DNA from: an uncultured Anaerolineae bacterium
GTDB taxonomy: Bacteria; Chloroflexota; Anaerolineae; J036; Brachytrichaceae
Assembly (NCBI GenBank): GCA_937959265.1
Contig: CALGMA010000005.1
Coordinates: 1 to 64,000, forward strand
DNA: 64,000 bases
Direction: 5' to 3'
In this document: in pieces, positions 36,450 through 45,921 of the stretch
Layout of the letters: every line of letters begins with the position of its first letter
How positions within the stretch are numbered: position 1 is the first letter of the stretch
The notes under the pieces: generated by a model
Database searches by the model: none
What the model saw: the letters and a program-made list of their open reading frames with translations, nothing else
What the model was told of the DNA's origin: nothing
Made by a program: the position numbers and the translations under genes

Positions 36450-38117
36450 ATGAATCGCCGTGCATTGCTCTTTTTTGCTGCATGTGTCACGCTTGTGACG
36501 GCGTGCGGCGCGCCGCAGCCCGCCTCGCCTGCGCCGGCTACAGATGCTGCGGCGCAGCCGGCTGCGCCGGCCGCCGACCGCGCGCGCACCTTGATCTTGG
36601 CCATGCCTTCGCTGCCGACGAACCTCGATCCGGGCGTCGCCACCAGCGGTGCGGAGAACATGCTCCATCGCGCGCTATACGAGGGATTGGTGAATTTCAA
36701 GGGCGAGAGCACCACCGAGGTCGAGCCGGTGCTGGCCGAGTCATTCGAGGCAAACGCCGACCAAAGCGTATGGACGTTTAAGCTGCGCCGCGGCGTGAAG
36801 TTTACCGACGGCGCAGACTTCAACGCCGAAGCAGCCAAGATCGGCTATAGGCGCATGGTGGATATCGGCTTGTTGGGGAACACGATCAATCGCTTCACCG
36901 GCGGCGATGTCGAGAACAACTTGGCGGTAAAGGATGAATACACGCTAGAGTGGCGCTGCGGCTTCCCATGTCCGAATTTGCCTCAGGCGCTGGGCACGGC
37001 CTATGGCACGCTGTTCGTGTCTCCTAAGGCCTTGCAGGCGCACGCGCAGGTCACCGACGGCAAAAGCGACTATGCGCAAGCCTGGTTCACCAACAACGCA
37101 GCCGGCACCGGCCCGTATATGGTCGAGAGCATCAAGCCGAATGAGGAGATCGTCTTTGTCCGTAACCCGAATTACTGGCGAGGGTGGAATGATGGCAAGC
37201 AGCGCTTCGAGCGCATCGTCATTCGCAACGTCCCTGAGCCTAGCACGCGCCGCCAGTTGCTGGAGAAGGGCGACGCCGACATCGCGCTGATCTCGACCGT
37301 GGAGGACTACAAGGCGCTGCGCGAGACAGGACGCTTCCAGGGCAGCGATAAGCCGCTCTTCCGCATCAATTACATCACGTTTACCAAACGCGGCGTGTTG
37401 ACGGATCCGCGCATGCGTCGGGCAATCTCGTATGCCTTCGATTACGACGGCTACGCCAAAAACGTCGAGGGTGGGCTGATGCAACGCGGCACTTCTCCCT
37501 GGCCCAGCGGCATGAGCAGCGCGGTCGGCACGAGCGGTTTTCAATACACCTTCGACTTGGACAAGGCGAAGGCGCTGCTTCAGGAAGCCGGCGTGCCCCC
37601 AGGCACAGAGATCACCTACCTCTACGCCACCGGCTATGGCTACTATGAGCGTATGGGGCAGGTGCTTCAGGCCGGCTTGGAGCAGATCGGACTGAAGCTC
37701 AAGCTGGAGGAACGCGACGAGGCGACCTTCAACGACATCTTCTATGGCTCACGCCCGGTGGAAGAACTGCCCGACCTTATGGGCTACGCCTGGTGGCCGG
37801 ATTACGACGACTTCTACAACTACGTCAATCCCGTCTTTCACACGCGCAACGACCAAAACGATGGGCTGGGCAACGGCGCGCTCTACAGCAACGCCGAGCT
37901 GGATGCGCTGATCGAGCAAAGTAAGACCGAGACCGACCCGGCTAAGCTGCAAGCGATCTATGAGCGAGCACATCAAATCCTAATGTTCGAGGACCCTGCC
38001 GGCCTATACGCTGCCGAACCGCAGGAGGAGATTTTGATCGCCAACAGCGTGAAGGGGCATCCGTGGAACCCGATCCACGTCAAGACATTTGACTTCTACG
38101 GCCTCTATCGCGAGTGA
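36450..38117 (+). CDS. ABC transporter substrate-binding lipoprotein, family 5 (peptide/nickel type)
   Basis: 555 residues from the ATG at 36450, preceded by AAGGAGGAG. Lipoprotein signal MNRRALLFFAACVTLVTAC, then an Ala/Pro linker. SBP family 5 features: LPTNLDPGVATSGAENML at the start, VWTFKLRRGVKFTDGADFNAE (the family signature), and the middle RNINYITFTKRG-like segment. It would capture oligopeptides or related ligands outside the membrane. The two permeases follow with 4-base overlaps. The track start is earlier by 60 codons and lacks a signal. Confidence 0.93.
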   Translation: MNRRALLFFAACVTLVTACGAPQPASPAPATDAAAQPAAPAADRARTLILAMPSLPTNLDPGVATSGAENMLHRALYEGLVNFKGESTTEVEPVLAESFEANADQSVWTFKLRRGVKFTDGADFNAEAAKIGYRRMVDIGLLGNTINRFTGGDVENNLAVKDEYTLEWRCGFPCPNLPQALGTAYGTLFVSPKALQAHAQVTDGKSDYAQAWFTNNAAGTGPYMVESIKPNEEIVFVRNPNYWRGWNDGKQRFERIVIRNVPEPSTRRQLLEKGDADIALISTVEDYKALRETGRFQGSDKPLFRINYITFTKRGVLTDPRMRRAISYAFDYDGYAKNVEGGLMQRGTSPWPSGMSSAVGTSGFQYTFDLDKAKALLQEAGVPPGTEITYLYATGYGYYERMGQVLQAGLEQIGLKLKLEERDEATFNDIFYGSRPVEELPDLMGYAWWPDYDDFYNYVNPVFHTRNDQNDGLGNGALYSNAELDALIEQSKTETDPAKLQAIYERAHQILMFEDPAGLYAAEPQEEILIANSVKGHPWNPIHVKTFDFYGLYRE

Positions 38118-39124
38118 TCGGCCAGTTTGTCCTGCGTCGTCTGCTCGGCTTGTTGGCCGTGCTGGCGGCGATCTCGGTTGCGACGTTCGTGTTGGCGCGC
38201 GTGGTGCCCAAGGATCCTGCGCGCTTGATCGCCGGGCCGCGCGCCAACACGCAGGCCGTCGAAGCGTTGCGCGAGCGGCTCGGCCTGAACAGCTCACTCC
38301 CTGAGCAGTATGCCCGTTACATGGCCGGGCTGCTCCAGGGCGATCTCGGGTGGTCGTTCAGCACCAAACGGCCGGTGTTGCAAGATATTCGGACCTTCCT
38401 GCCGGCCACCGCTGAGCTGACCATCGCGGCGCTGCTCATCAGCTTGCTGATCGGCCTGCCGGCAGGCGTGTTGAGCGCTGCCTGGAGAAACTCGCCTTTT
38501 GACTACATCGGGCGCTTCTTGTCCACGTTGGGCGTGTCGCTGCCGCCGTTCTGGGTAGCGCTGGTGGGTCAGTTGGTAGGCTACTACGTGTTGTCGTGGT
38601 TGCCGGTAGGCGGTCGGCTGAGCCAGGAAATCGCGCCGCCACCGACGCTGACCGGCTTCTACACGGTGGACAGCGCGCTTGCTGGCCGATGGGCCACGTT
38701 TGCGGACGCGCTGTGGCACTTGCTTCTGCCCGCATTCGTGCTGAGTTTTGGAGTGATCGCCGTGTTCCTGCGCATCATGCGCGCCAGCATGTTGGAGGTG
38801 TTGCAGCAGGATTACATCCGCGCCGCGCGCGCTAAAGGTCTGACCCATCGTGCCGTGGTGTTGCGGCACGCCGCGCGCAACGCGATGATTCCCACGCTGA
38901 CCATCCTGGGCTTGCAGGTCGGCCTGCTGATGAGCGGCTCGTTCCTCATCGAGAGCATTTTGCAATGGCCGGGCCTGGGCTTATACGCGGCGAATGCGTT
39001 GTTGGCCGCCGACTACAACGCCACCATGGGGGTGACGTTGGTCTTGGCGACGATTTACACCGTCGCCAACGTCGTGGTGGACATCGCGTATGGCCTGGCC
39101 GACCCACATTTGAGAGTGACATGA
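38114..39124 (+). CDS. Dipeptide-type ABC permease (DppB-like)
   Basis: 336 residues starting at GTG in a GTGA overlap with the binding protein. Six membrane helices, the first as RRLLGLLAVLAAISVATFVLARVVP, followed by the EAA-type loop AARAKGLTHRAVVLRHAARNAMIP. It forms one half of an importer channel. Its partner permease follows. No ATPase genes (DppD/DppF) are present in the window, so energising subunits must be elsewhere or shared. Confidence 0.93.
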   Translation: MIGQFVLRRLLGLLAVLAAISVATFVLARVVPKDPARLIAGPRANTQAVEALRERLGLNSSLPEQYARYMAGLLQGDLGWSFSTKRPVLQDIRTFLPATAELTIAALLISLLIGLPAGVLSAAWRNSPFDYIGRFLSTLGVSLPPFWVALVGQLVGYYVLSWLPVGGRLSQEIAPPPTLTGFYTVDSALAGRWATFADALWHLLLPAFVLSFGVIAVFLRIMRASMLEVLQQDYIRAARAKGLTHRAVVLRHAARNAMIPTLTILGLQVGLLMSGSFLIESILQWPGLGLYAANALLAADYNATMGVTLVLATIYTVANVVVDIAYGLADPHLRVT

Positions 39125-39951
39125 GGCGGTTCTTACGCCAAAGCCGGCTGAACAGCTTTGCCGCAGTGCTGTGCGCGCTTATCCTCTTGGCCGCGATATT
39201 CGGCGAGGCGCTTGCCCCGCATCCTCCGCGCAAACAAAATCTGGCCTGGCGGCTACAACCGCCTTCTGCGGCGCACTGGTTTGGCACCGATGACTTTGGC
39301 CGGGACATCTTTAGCCGCGTGTTGAGCGGAGCGCGCATTTCGGTGCAGGTTGCGGTCGTGGTGCTGAGTGTGGCCGTGACGGTCGGCACACTGATCGGCG
39401 CAGTCGCCGGGCTGTCGGGGGGCTGGGTGGACACCGCGCTGATGCGTCTGACGGATGTGTTTCTGGCCTTCCCGGCGCTGATCCTCGCTTCGGCCATCGG
39501 CGCGACGCTGGGCAACAACCTGACCAATACGATGTTGGCGCTGAGCGTTGTGTATTGGCCATGGTATGCCCGCTTGGCGCGCGGGCAAGTGTTGGCACTC
39601 TCGCAGCGCGAGTTCGTGCAGGCGGCGCATGCCGTTGGCATGAGCACATCGCAGATCCTCAGTCGTCACATGTTGCGCAACATCCTGCCGATCTTGCTGG
39701 TGCAGATTAGCCTAGACGTGGGCTACGTCATTCTTTATACCTCGGCGCTGAGCTTTCTCGGCCTGGGCGCACAGCGCCCGGAGCCGGAGTGGGGGCTGAT
39801 GCTCAACGACAGCCGTAAATTCGTGCAAACTGCGCCGTGGACGATGTTCTATCCCGGTCTGGCGCTTACCGTGACTGTGCTGGCGTTCAATCTGCTAGGC
39901 GACGGCTTGCGTGACTACCTCGATCCGCGCCTGCGCGCCGGGCGTGGGTAA
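39121..39951 (+). CDS. Dipeptide-type ABC permease (DppC-like)
   Basis: 276 residues from the ATG at 39121, an ATGA overlap with the previous stop. N-terminal OppC helix, the HWFGTDDFGRDIFSRVLSGARIS signature of DppC/OppC, the EAA loop QAAHAVGMSTSQILSRHMLRNILP and the LGLGAQRPEPEWGLML motif are all visible. The second half of the channel. The operon ends here, followed by a bidirectional terminator at 40007-40047. Confidence 0.93.
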   Translation: MRRFLRQSRLNSFAAVLCALILLAAIFGEALAPHPPRKQNLAWRLQPPSAAHWFGTDDFGRDIFSRVLSGARISVQVAVVVLSVAVTVGTLIGAVAGLSGGWVDTALMRLTDVFLAFPALILASAIGATLGNNLTNTMLALSVVYWPWYARLARGQVLALSQREFVQAAHAVGMSTSQILSRHMLRNILPILLVQISLDVGYVILYTSALSFLGLGAQRPEPEWGLMLNDSRKFVQTAPWTMFYPGLALTVTVLAFNLLGDGLRDYLDPRLRAGRG

Positions 39952-40006
39952 GCCAAAAAGTGTGTGGAAGTTGACTTGGACCCGCGGCGGGTGGTGAGCT
40001 TTATAC

Positions 40007-40047
40007 CAAAAAGTGAATACCGCTCCATGTTCGGGGCGGTATTCACT
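40007..40047 (-). terminator. Terminator after tRNA-Asp
   Basis: AGTGAATACCGC (40012-40023) pairs with GCGGTATTCACT (40036-40047). On the reverse strand the stem is followed by TTTTT, so it ends the tRNA-Asp transcript. The stem is 12 perfect pairs; it can also serve the plus-strand operon. Confidence 0.8.
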
Positions 40048-40052
40048 AATTG

Positions 40053-40126
40053 CGGAAGCGACGGGATTCGAACCCGCGGTCTCTGCCTTGACAGGGCAGC
40101 GTGTTAGGCCTCTACACCACGCCTCC
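40053..40126 (-). tRNA. tRNA-Asp (GUC)
   Basis: A 74-base cloverleaf on the reverse strand: acceptor GGAGGCG with CGCTTCC (one G-U), anticodon loop CTGTCAA giving GTC, and T-arm with GGGTTCGAATCCC. CCA is not encoded. It ends before a strong terminator and starts 23 bases after the metW stop. Confidence 0.93.
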
Positions 40127-40149
40127 AATCTATCGTTTGCAGACTGCAA

Positions 40150-40743
40150 CTATACCATAGCTTGTGTCCGGCTCAAGACGTAGATCGCGATGCGCGCTTG
40201 CCAGTTGGGGAAAGCGCGCACCGGCCTGTCACCCGCAAATAATCGGACCGACTCGATCTTCGCCTGGATGCACGCCGCAAGGGCTTCGAATTGCGGCAGC
40301 GTGATTGCTCGAGCGCGCGCTTCGCCGGAGCACAAGTCGCCTCCGATGCCCTGGCCGCGAAACATTCGCCAGCGCATGCGCCAGTAGCCGGCGTTTTCGA
40401 ACGAGATCACCGCGCGCCGACCCACGCGCAACATCTCATTCGCTACTGAGATTGGATGATCCAGGTAGGCCAGGGTCTGGCTGAGGATGACGTAATCGAA
40501 TGCGCCATCGGGGTAGTCGGCCAGTCCTTCCTCGATGTTGCCCTGGCGTACCGATAGCCCACGCGCGATGCAAGCCCGTACATTTGCTTCGCTCAACTCC
40601 ACGCCGCGGGCAAGGACTTGACGCTCGTGAATCAGCCGCGCCAGTAATTCGCCATCGCCACAGCCCAGATCGAGCACGCGGGCTTTGGGCGGGACCAGCG
40701 CAACGATGGCGTCGAGATCAGGGCGTTTTCCGTTGAGGCTCAT
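40150..40743 (-). CDS. metW: MetW-like methionine biosynthesis methyltransferase
   Basis: 197 residues: SAM-binding ARVLDLGCGDGELLARL at the start, RGVELSEANVRACIARGLSV, QGNIEEGLADYPDGAFDYVILSQTL and ISFENAGYWRMRWRMFR, which is the MetW-type core. MetW partners with MetX in many bacteria, apparently assisting homoserine acylation. metX is 1 kb away on the same strand with the cyclase gene between. The biochemical role of MetW is still vague. Confidence 0.88.
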   Translation of the reverse strand: MSLNGKRPDLDAIVALVPPKARVLDLGCGDGELLARLIHERQVLARGVELSEANVRACIARGLSVRQGNIEEGLADYPDGAFDYVILSQTLAYLDHPISVANEMLRVGRRAVISFENAGYWRMRWRMFRGQGIGGDLCSGEARARAITLPQFEALAACIQAKIESVRLFAGDRPVRAFPNWQARIAIYVLSRTQAMV

Positions 40744-40800
40744 AGGCTTGCCTCTGCAAGGCGCGCATGTGCGCCTTGCAGAGGATCATGCGTCTGGGCT

Positions 40801-41637
40801 TTAGACTAGGGCAAAGCACCGACTCGGGCCGCCGGTGGCGCCAGCGATCTTTGGCCCACCGACAACAACTGTTGCGCCGCGCGCCGGCACTTGGCTCAAG
40901 TTAGCGGTGCATTCGATGCCCCAGCGGTTGCTGGGCAGCCACTTGAAATGCACGGCAAAATCTTGCGACGGCCCATGATCCAGGCTGAGTGTGTCCACCA
41001 TGATGCCCTTTACCTGCCGATTGGCGAGCAGCCACTCGATGGCGTCAATCCCGAAGCCGGGGAAGTGCATTACTTGCTTGTCGTCGGCGTTGCGGAACTT
41101 CGGGGTGTTAACATGGGCGTCCCAGCCACTGTTCATTGCCACGATCGCGCCGAACGGAATGCGGCCCCAGCGGCGCTCCCATCGCTGCAGGTCGTCCTCG
41201 GTGACCAGCGCGTCTGGATCCTTGGCTGCCTTTTCGCGTATATCCACTACGATGAGCGGGCCGATCAAGTTCTCCGGCGGAATGAGATCGGCCGTTGCCT
41301 GATTTGAGAAATGGAAGGGTGCATCCATGTGCGTCCCCGTGTGTTCGTTGATCGTCCACTCTTTCAAGTTGTAACCATCCTTCTTCAGCGTGAAGATCTC
41401 TTTGATCGCGAGTTGTGGTTGACCGCCAAACGTCGGGAAGTTCGGCGTCAGTGGGTGTGTCAGGTCAATCACCTTGTTCACCCGCACCGAAAGCGGCCGG
41501 AAGAGCTCTTCTTTGGCGTTCACCGGCGTCGCCAGGAATGCTGCCGAGGCGACAGCCGCTGCGCCGCCGGCCGCCTTGAGAAAGCTGCGGCGGTCGAGCG
41601 TTTCTGCGATCTTCTTTTGACATTGCGGAACACACAT
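40801..41637 (-). CDS. Cyclase-family metal hydrolase with Tat signal (kynurenine formamidase-like)
   Basis: 278 residues from the ATG at 41637; AAGGAGG lies 9 bases upstream, whereas the track start 21 codons earlier lacks this. The N-terminus has the twin-arginine motif DRRSFLKAAGG and a hydrophobic stretch, so it is exported folded through Tat. The catalytic domain has the EHTGTHMDAPFHF metal motif of the cyclase fold. Substrates in the family include formylkynurenine and polyketide-like amides; none can be assigned here. It is between metW and metX, but functional linkage is unclear. Confidence 0.88.
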   Translation of the reverse strand: MCVPQCQKKIAETLDRRSFLKAAGGAAAVASAAFLATPVNAKEELFRPLSVRVNKVIDLTHPLTPNFPTFGGQPQLAIKEIFTLKKDGYNLKEWTINEHTGTHMDAPFHFSNQATADLIPPENLIGPLIVVDIREKAAKDPDALVTEDDLQRWERRWGRIPFGAIVAMNSGWDAHVNTPKFRNADDKQVMHFPGFGIDAIEWLLANRQVKGIMVDTLSLDHGPSQDFAVHFKWLPSNRWGIECTANLSQVPARGATVVVGGPKIAGATGGPSRCFALV

Positions 41638-41716
41638 AGGAATACACCTCCTTGGAAAAATGGGGAGCGGGATGCTCCGCGCACCTGCCCGGGTCCACAC
41701 TCCCGAACTTCTGTGG

Positions 41717-42829
41717 TCAGTGTGTCGTCTCCACGCGTTTCAAGAAATCACGCGTTAACTCCGCAAGTCTATCCACTTCCAGCAAAAACGCATCATGGCC
41801 ATAGTTGCTGTCTATCTCGACGTAAGTCACATCAATGTCATTCTGCAGCAATGCGCGCACCAACTCCTTCGACTGCCATGATGGGTATAGCCAATCCGAG
41901 GTGTAGCTCACGACCAGGAACCTGGCTGTCACCTTGCGAAAGGCGTCGGCCAGCGACGGTAGACCGTACGATAGGTCAAAGTAGTCCATCGCCTTACTCA
42001 GGTAGAGGAACGAATTGGCGTCGAAGCGCTTGGTGAACGAGTGGCCACGATAGTTCAGATAGCTCTCTACCTCGAACTCTGGGTCGAAGCGCCAGCCGTA
42101 GCCTTCGCTGCCGTTGCGCAAGCGTCGGCCGAACTTCTCACGCATCGAGGCGTCGCTCAAGAAGGTGATGTGACCGATCATGCGTGCCACGGCCAACCCG
42201 GCGTTGGGCGGTGTCTTGCCGTAGTAGTCGCCGTTGTTCCAGTTCGGATCGGCATAGATGGCCTGGCGCGGCACTTCGTTCAGGGCGATGGTCTGCGGCG
42301 ATAGGCGTGCAGTTGCTGCCAGCACAATTGCGCTGCGCACGCGATCAGGATACGAGACTGTCCACTGCAGCGCTTGCATCCCGCCCATGCTGCCGCCAGT
42401 GACTGTCAGCCATCGCTCGATGCCCAGGTGATCGGTCAGCAAACGCTGCGCCTCCACCATATCCGCGATGGTCACGATGGGGAAGCTCAGCCCGTATGGC
42501 CGGCCGGTCTTCGGGTTGATGGATGATGGACCGGTACTACCGCCGCACCCGCCGATGACGTTCGAGCAGACCACAAAGTGCCTGTCGGTATCGAACGCTT
42601 TGCCCGGCCCGACGGCGTCATCCCACCAGCCGGGCTTCGGGTCGTCGTGCGAGTGCCGGCCGGCGACGTGCGCATCGCCGCTCCAGGCGTGGCAGATGAG
42701 GATCGCATTGCTGCGATCCCCATTCAACTGGCCATACGTTTCATACGCCAGCGTGATTGGGCCGAGCGTCGCGCCGCTCTGTAGCTGGATCTCGCCGTCG
42801 TAGTGAAAGTATTGCGTCTGGACAATCAT
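41717..42829 (-). CDS. metX: Homoserine O-acetyltransferase
   Basis: 370 residues from the ATG at 42829; the track start is a TTG six codons upstream. Alpha/beta hydrolase with the nucleophile elbow GGSMGGMQALQW, the oxyanion-side NVIGGCGGSTGPSSINP loop and the terminal SNYGHDAFLLEVDR with the catalytic histidine. It acylates homoserine for methionine synthesis by the direct sulfhydrylation route. metY is upstream on the same strand with 130 bases between. The SAM riboswitch ahead of metY probably controls both. Confidence 0.95.
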   Translation of the reverse strand: MIVQTQYFHYDGEIQLQSGATLGPITLAYETYGQLNGDRSNAILICHAWSGDAHVAGRHSHDDPKPGWWDDAVGPGKAFDTDRHFVVCSNVIGGCGGSTGPSSINPKTGRPYGLSFPIVTIADMVEAQRLLTDHLGIERWLTVTGGSMGGMQALQWTVSYPDRVRSAIVLAATARLSPQTIALNEVPRQAIYADPNWNNGDYYGKTPPNAGLAVARMIGHITFLSDASMREKFGRRLRNGSEGYGWRFDPEFEVESYLNYRGHSFTKRFDANSFLYLSKAMDYFDLSYGLPSLADAFRKVTARFLVVSYTSDWLYPSWQSKELVRALLQNDIDVTYVEIDSNYGHDAFLLEVDRLAELTRDFLKRVETTH

Positions 42830-42859
42830 CGGGGTTAGCGGTTTCAAAGGTGTCAGCTG

Positions 42860-42941
42860 TGTCGTTGGTGTCAGAGTGTCGAGGTGTCGTTGGTGTCAGT
42901 GGCGCTTTGCGACACTGGTGACACTCCCAACACCAACGACA
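42860..42941. repeat. Interspersed TGTCGTTGGTGTC repeats, two direct and one inverted
   Basis: TGTCGTTGGTGTCAG occurs at 42860-42874 and 42885-42899, and ACACCAACGACA (12 bases) is inverted at 42930-42941. The spacing allows hairpins between metX and metY. The same ACACCAACGACAC words fill the 3' end of the solute-binding gene near 49270-49320. Confidence 0.6.
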
Positions 42942-42959
42942 CTCATGACACCGCGTGAT

Positions 42960-44279
42960 CTACGCCTTCACCTTATGCCCGTTGCTCACTACAGCTACGG
43001 CTGCTTCCAGCGCCTGCTCGAGGTCCCAGATGATGTCACGGATGTCCTCCAGGCCGATGCTCAGGCGCACGAAGTCGTCGGTCACGCCGGTGGCCCGTTG
43101 CTCTTCGGGCGTCAATTGCGAGTGCGTGGTGGTGGCGGGATGGATGGCCAGCGACTTGGCGTCGCCGATGTTGGCCAGGTGCGAGAACAACTTCAGGTTG
43201 TTGATGAATTGTCGGCCAGCCTCACGTCCGCCCCTGATGCCGAAGCCTACCAGTGCGGTTAACCCCTTGGGCGCCATGCGCTTGATCTTCTCGTACTGCG
43301 GATGGCTGGGCAGGCTGGGATGAATCACCCAAGAGACATGGGGGCTCTTCGATAGCCACTCGGCCACCGCGTTGGCGTTCTGGATGTGGCGCTCCATGCG
43401 GATGTGCAGTGTCTCCAGGCCGATGATATTCAAGAAAGAGTTGAATGGGCTTTGTGCCGCGCCGATGTCGCGCAGCAGAGTCAAGCGCGCCTTGAGGATA
43501 TAGGCCGGCGCGCCGAGCTGAGAATACACCAGGCCGTGGTAGCTGGGGTCGGGCTTGTTGAAGTAGTCGTTGTGGCGCCAGCTCTTGCTCCAGTCGAACT
43601 TGCCGGCATCCACGATTGCGCCGCCGATGCTGAGGCCGTGGCCGCCGATGTACTTAGTCGTCGAGTGCACCACGATATCTGCGCCCCACTCGATCGGCCG
43701 CAACAAGTAGGGCGTCGGCGTGGTATTGTCAATGATCAGCGGCAGGCTGTTCTCGTGTGCGATGGCAGCCACCTCTTGCAAGGGGAAGATGTCCAGCTTG
43801 GGGTTGCCGACCGATTCGCCGTAAATTGCCTTGGTGTTCGGCTTGATTGCTCGGCGAAAGTTCTCCGGATCGGTCGGATCCACAAACGTCACCTCGATGC
43901 CCAGCTTGGGTAGCGTGTAGTGGAACAAGTTGTAGGTGCCGCCGTAGAGCGACGCTGAGCTGACGATGTGGTCGCCGGCCTGGGCGAGGTTGAGGATGGC
44001 GAATGTCTCCGCTGCCTGGCCGGATGCTGTCACCAGCGCCCCAACGCCGCCCTCAAGCGCGGCCAGCCGCTGCTCGACGACGTCATTGGTCGGGTTCATG
44101 ATGCGCGTGTAGATGTTGCCGAATTCTTTCAGCCCGAACAGATTGGCCGCGTGGTCGGTGTCACGGAACTGATACGACGTGGTCTGATAGATCGGCACCG
44201 CGCGTGCATTCGTCGTCGGGTCGGGTCTGGTTCCTGCGTGCAGGACTTGCGTGTCGAAGTGGAACGGATGGTCGGACAT
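42960..44279 (-). CDS. metY: O-acetylhomoserine sulfhydrylase
   Basis: 439 residues: FDTQVLHAGTRPDPTTNAR at the start, YTRIMNPTNDVVEQRLAALEGG, the PLP-lysine loop VVHSTTKYIGGHGLS, and the C-terminal HSQLTPEEQRATGVTDDFVRLSIGLEDI signature of the Met sulfhydrylases. It combines O-acetylhomoserine with sulfide to give homocysteine. A SAM-I riboswitch with terminator lies about 160 bases upstream, so it is turned off when SAM is high. Confidence 0.96.
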   Translation of the reverse strand: MSDHPFHFDTQVLHAGTRPDPTTNARAVPIYQTTSYQFRDTDHAANLFGLKEFGNIYTRIMNPTNDVVEQRLAALEGGVGALVTASGQAAETFAILNLAQAGDHIVSSASLYGGTYNLFHYTLPKLGIEVTFVDPTDPENFRRAIKPNTKAIYGESVGNPKLDIFPLQEVAAIAHENSLPLIIDNTTPTPYLLRPIEWGADIVVHSTTKYIGGHGLSIGGAIVDAGKFDWSKSWRHNDYFNKPDPSYHGLVYSQLGAPAYILKARLTLLRDIGAAQSPFNSFLNIIGLETLHIRMERHIQNANAVAEWLSKSPHVSWVIHPSLPSHPQYEKIKRMAPKGLTALVGFGIRGGREAGRQFINNLKLFSHLANIGDAKSLAIHPATTTHSQLTPEEQRATGVTDDFVRLSIGLEDIRDIIWDLEQALEAAVAVVSNGHKVKA

Positions 44280-44309
44280 GGTTTAGCTCGTTGCTCCTTT
44301 CGTCTGTAT

Positions 44310-44354
44310 GCGTATTGCGTATCACATGTGCACGACGCGCATCACGCAATACGC
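44310..44354. repeat. 11-bp perfect inverted repeat between riboswitch and metY
   Basis: GCGTATTGCGT (44310-44320) is exactly inverted at 44344-44354. The stem lies between the riboswitch terminator and the metY start, with a loop of 23 bases. It may be a stray mobile hairpin, as GCGTATTGCGT-type strings recur in many genomes, or an mRNA structure affecting translation. It has no T-run. Confidence 0.5.
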
Positions 44355-44386
44355 AACCCGTGATGCACGCCGTGGAAAAGTGAATA

Positions 44387-44414
44387 GCCCTCTTGCGCGG
44401 TAAGACAAGAGGGC
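44387..44414 (-). terminator. Terminator of the SAM riboswitch
   Basis: On the reverse strand GCCCTCTTG pairs with CAAGAGGGC, followed by TATTCACTTTT. It is downstream of the SAM-I aptamer and ahead of metY, the expected off-state structure when SAM is bound. Confidence 0.75.
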
Positions 44415-44435
44415 GTAAATCTGCGTTGCCGCCTC

Positions 44436-44596
<161 letters not shown>

Positions 44597-44657
44597 CGCG
44601 ATTGGGCGATATTCTACTTTTCTGAACGATGGGAAAGAATAGCGACCTGCAAAGTTC

Positions 44658-44685
44658 TTGTCAAGCCCCAATTCACAAGTAGAAT
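44658..44685 (+). promoter_or_regulatory. Promoter of the envelope operon
   Basis: TTGTCA (44658-44663), 16 bases, TAGAAT (44680-44685). The predicted start is within 2 bases of the ATG at 44694, so the mRNA is probably leaderless. Confidence 0.55.
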
Positions 44686-44693
44686 CGCACATT

Positions 44694-45911
44694 ATGAGCG
44701 ACGCTTCGGGCTTCAATCGCTGGTTCATCGTCACCGTCGCATTGGTCATTGGTTTTCTTATCGGCGTCGCCTTCGCTGCCTATCTGGTGTATGCCTGGGT
44801 GCCGGCCAATATCATTCTGCGTGATGCGCCGCCGCGCTTCTTGCGCTTCGATCCTGCCGGCGACCGGCCCGACTATCGCGATGTGTATGTCGCCCGCGTA
44901 GCTGCGCGCTATGCTCAAGGCGTGCAGGTTGGTCAGCCCGAGTCCGCCTTGACCCAAGCGCAACAGGCGCTGGGTGTGACGACCGGCGACGCCACGCCGA
45001 TTGAGGCGCTGGCCATGGCTCGCAGCGCCGAGCAGGCCGCCCGCAACGAAAACGCCCGCGAAGGTGCCAATCCCGACCAGGGATGGTTCACGCTGGCGGA
45101 TCAGAACAGCCTCACTTTATTGGCTGAACGTCTAGAGCAGGTGAAAGATCAGCAGCCTGTCATTGCTCAGTCGGTGATCGAGGCGCGCCGGAATGCGGCG
45201 TTGCTCGGCGGATTGCTGCTGCTGTTGTGGATCGCCTTGTTGACCGGCCTGCTGCTGCTTGTCGTGAATTTGCTCAAGCCCGCGCCGGTGTCTGCCACTG
45301 CACCGGCAGTTGCGCCTCGTGTCGCCAGCGAGGCTGGGGCGCGCCCGGCGGCTGTGGTCAACGTCAACGTCGGCGATGGGCAGGTTGCTATGGAGGCGTC
45401 GGCGGCTGCCCCCACCGAGCCTGGCACCATTCCCACCCTCTATTCGCCGTCGCCGGTGCGTGTCGGTTCACCGTTGCCCGGCGAATCGCTCATCAACACC
45501 TTTCACGCCGTTTATGAGCATGGCAACGAGAACTTCGATGAAGGGTTCCAGATCAGCGCGACCAGCGGCGAATTGATCGGCGAGTGCGGCGCATCGGTCG
45601 CCGATCGCGTCAGCCTGACTTCGCCCTCGCGGGTGACGGCGCTGGCGATCTGGACGTTCGATAAGAATGACTTCCAGAGCACGACCAAGGTGATGCTCAC
45701 CCCATACGCCTATCGTAACAACGTCATGCGCAGCAAGCTAGCAGCGCGCGGCGAACTGGTGCAAGCGGCGCCGGGCATATTCGAGATCGTCACCTCGACG
45801 TTGCGCGTCGAAGTCGAGGTGCGTAATCTGCAATTACTGCCGCTCGACGGCGATCCGGATGGCTACTTCCAACGAGCGGAATTGGAATTCCGCGTCTACA
45901 AGAAGCCATGA
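44694..45911 (+). CDS. Uncharacterised membrane protein with two helices
   Basis: 405 residues from the ATG at 44694 (the track start 12 codons earlier is within the riboswitch promoter region). One helix at residues 10-33 (FIVTVALVIGFLIGVAFAAYL), a soluble helical segment up to about 165, a second helix about 170-195 (LLGGLLLLLWIALLTGLLLLV), then a Pro/Ala linker and a domain of about 150 residues (SLINTFHAVYEHG... to the end). No family is recognised. First gene of the envelope run, with the acetyltransferase 10 bases behind. The last domain looks beta-rich. Confidence 0.7.
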   Translation: MSDASGFNRWFIVTVALVIGFLIGVAFAAYLVYAWVPANIILRDAPPRFLRFDPAGDRPDYRDVYVARVAARYAQGVQVGQPESALTQAQQALGVTTGDATPIEALAMARSAEQAARNENAREGANPDQGWFTLADQNSLTLLAERLEQVKDQQPVIAQSVIEARRNAALLGGLLLLLWIALLTGLLLLVVNLLKPAPVSATAPAVAPRVASEAGARPAAVVNVNVGDGQVAMEASAAAPTEPGTIPTLYSPSPVRVGSPLPGESLINTFHAVYEHGNENFDEGFQISATSGELIGECGASVADRVSLTSPSRVTALAIWTFDKNDFQSTTKVMLTPYAYRNNVMRSKLAARGELVQAAPGIFEIVTSTLRVEVEVRNLQLLPLDGDPDGYFQRAELEFRVYKKP

Positions 45912-45921
45912 TATCGGCGCG

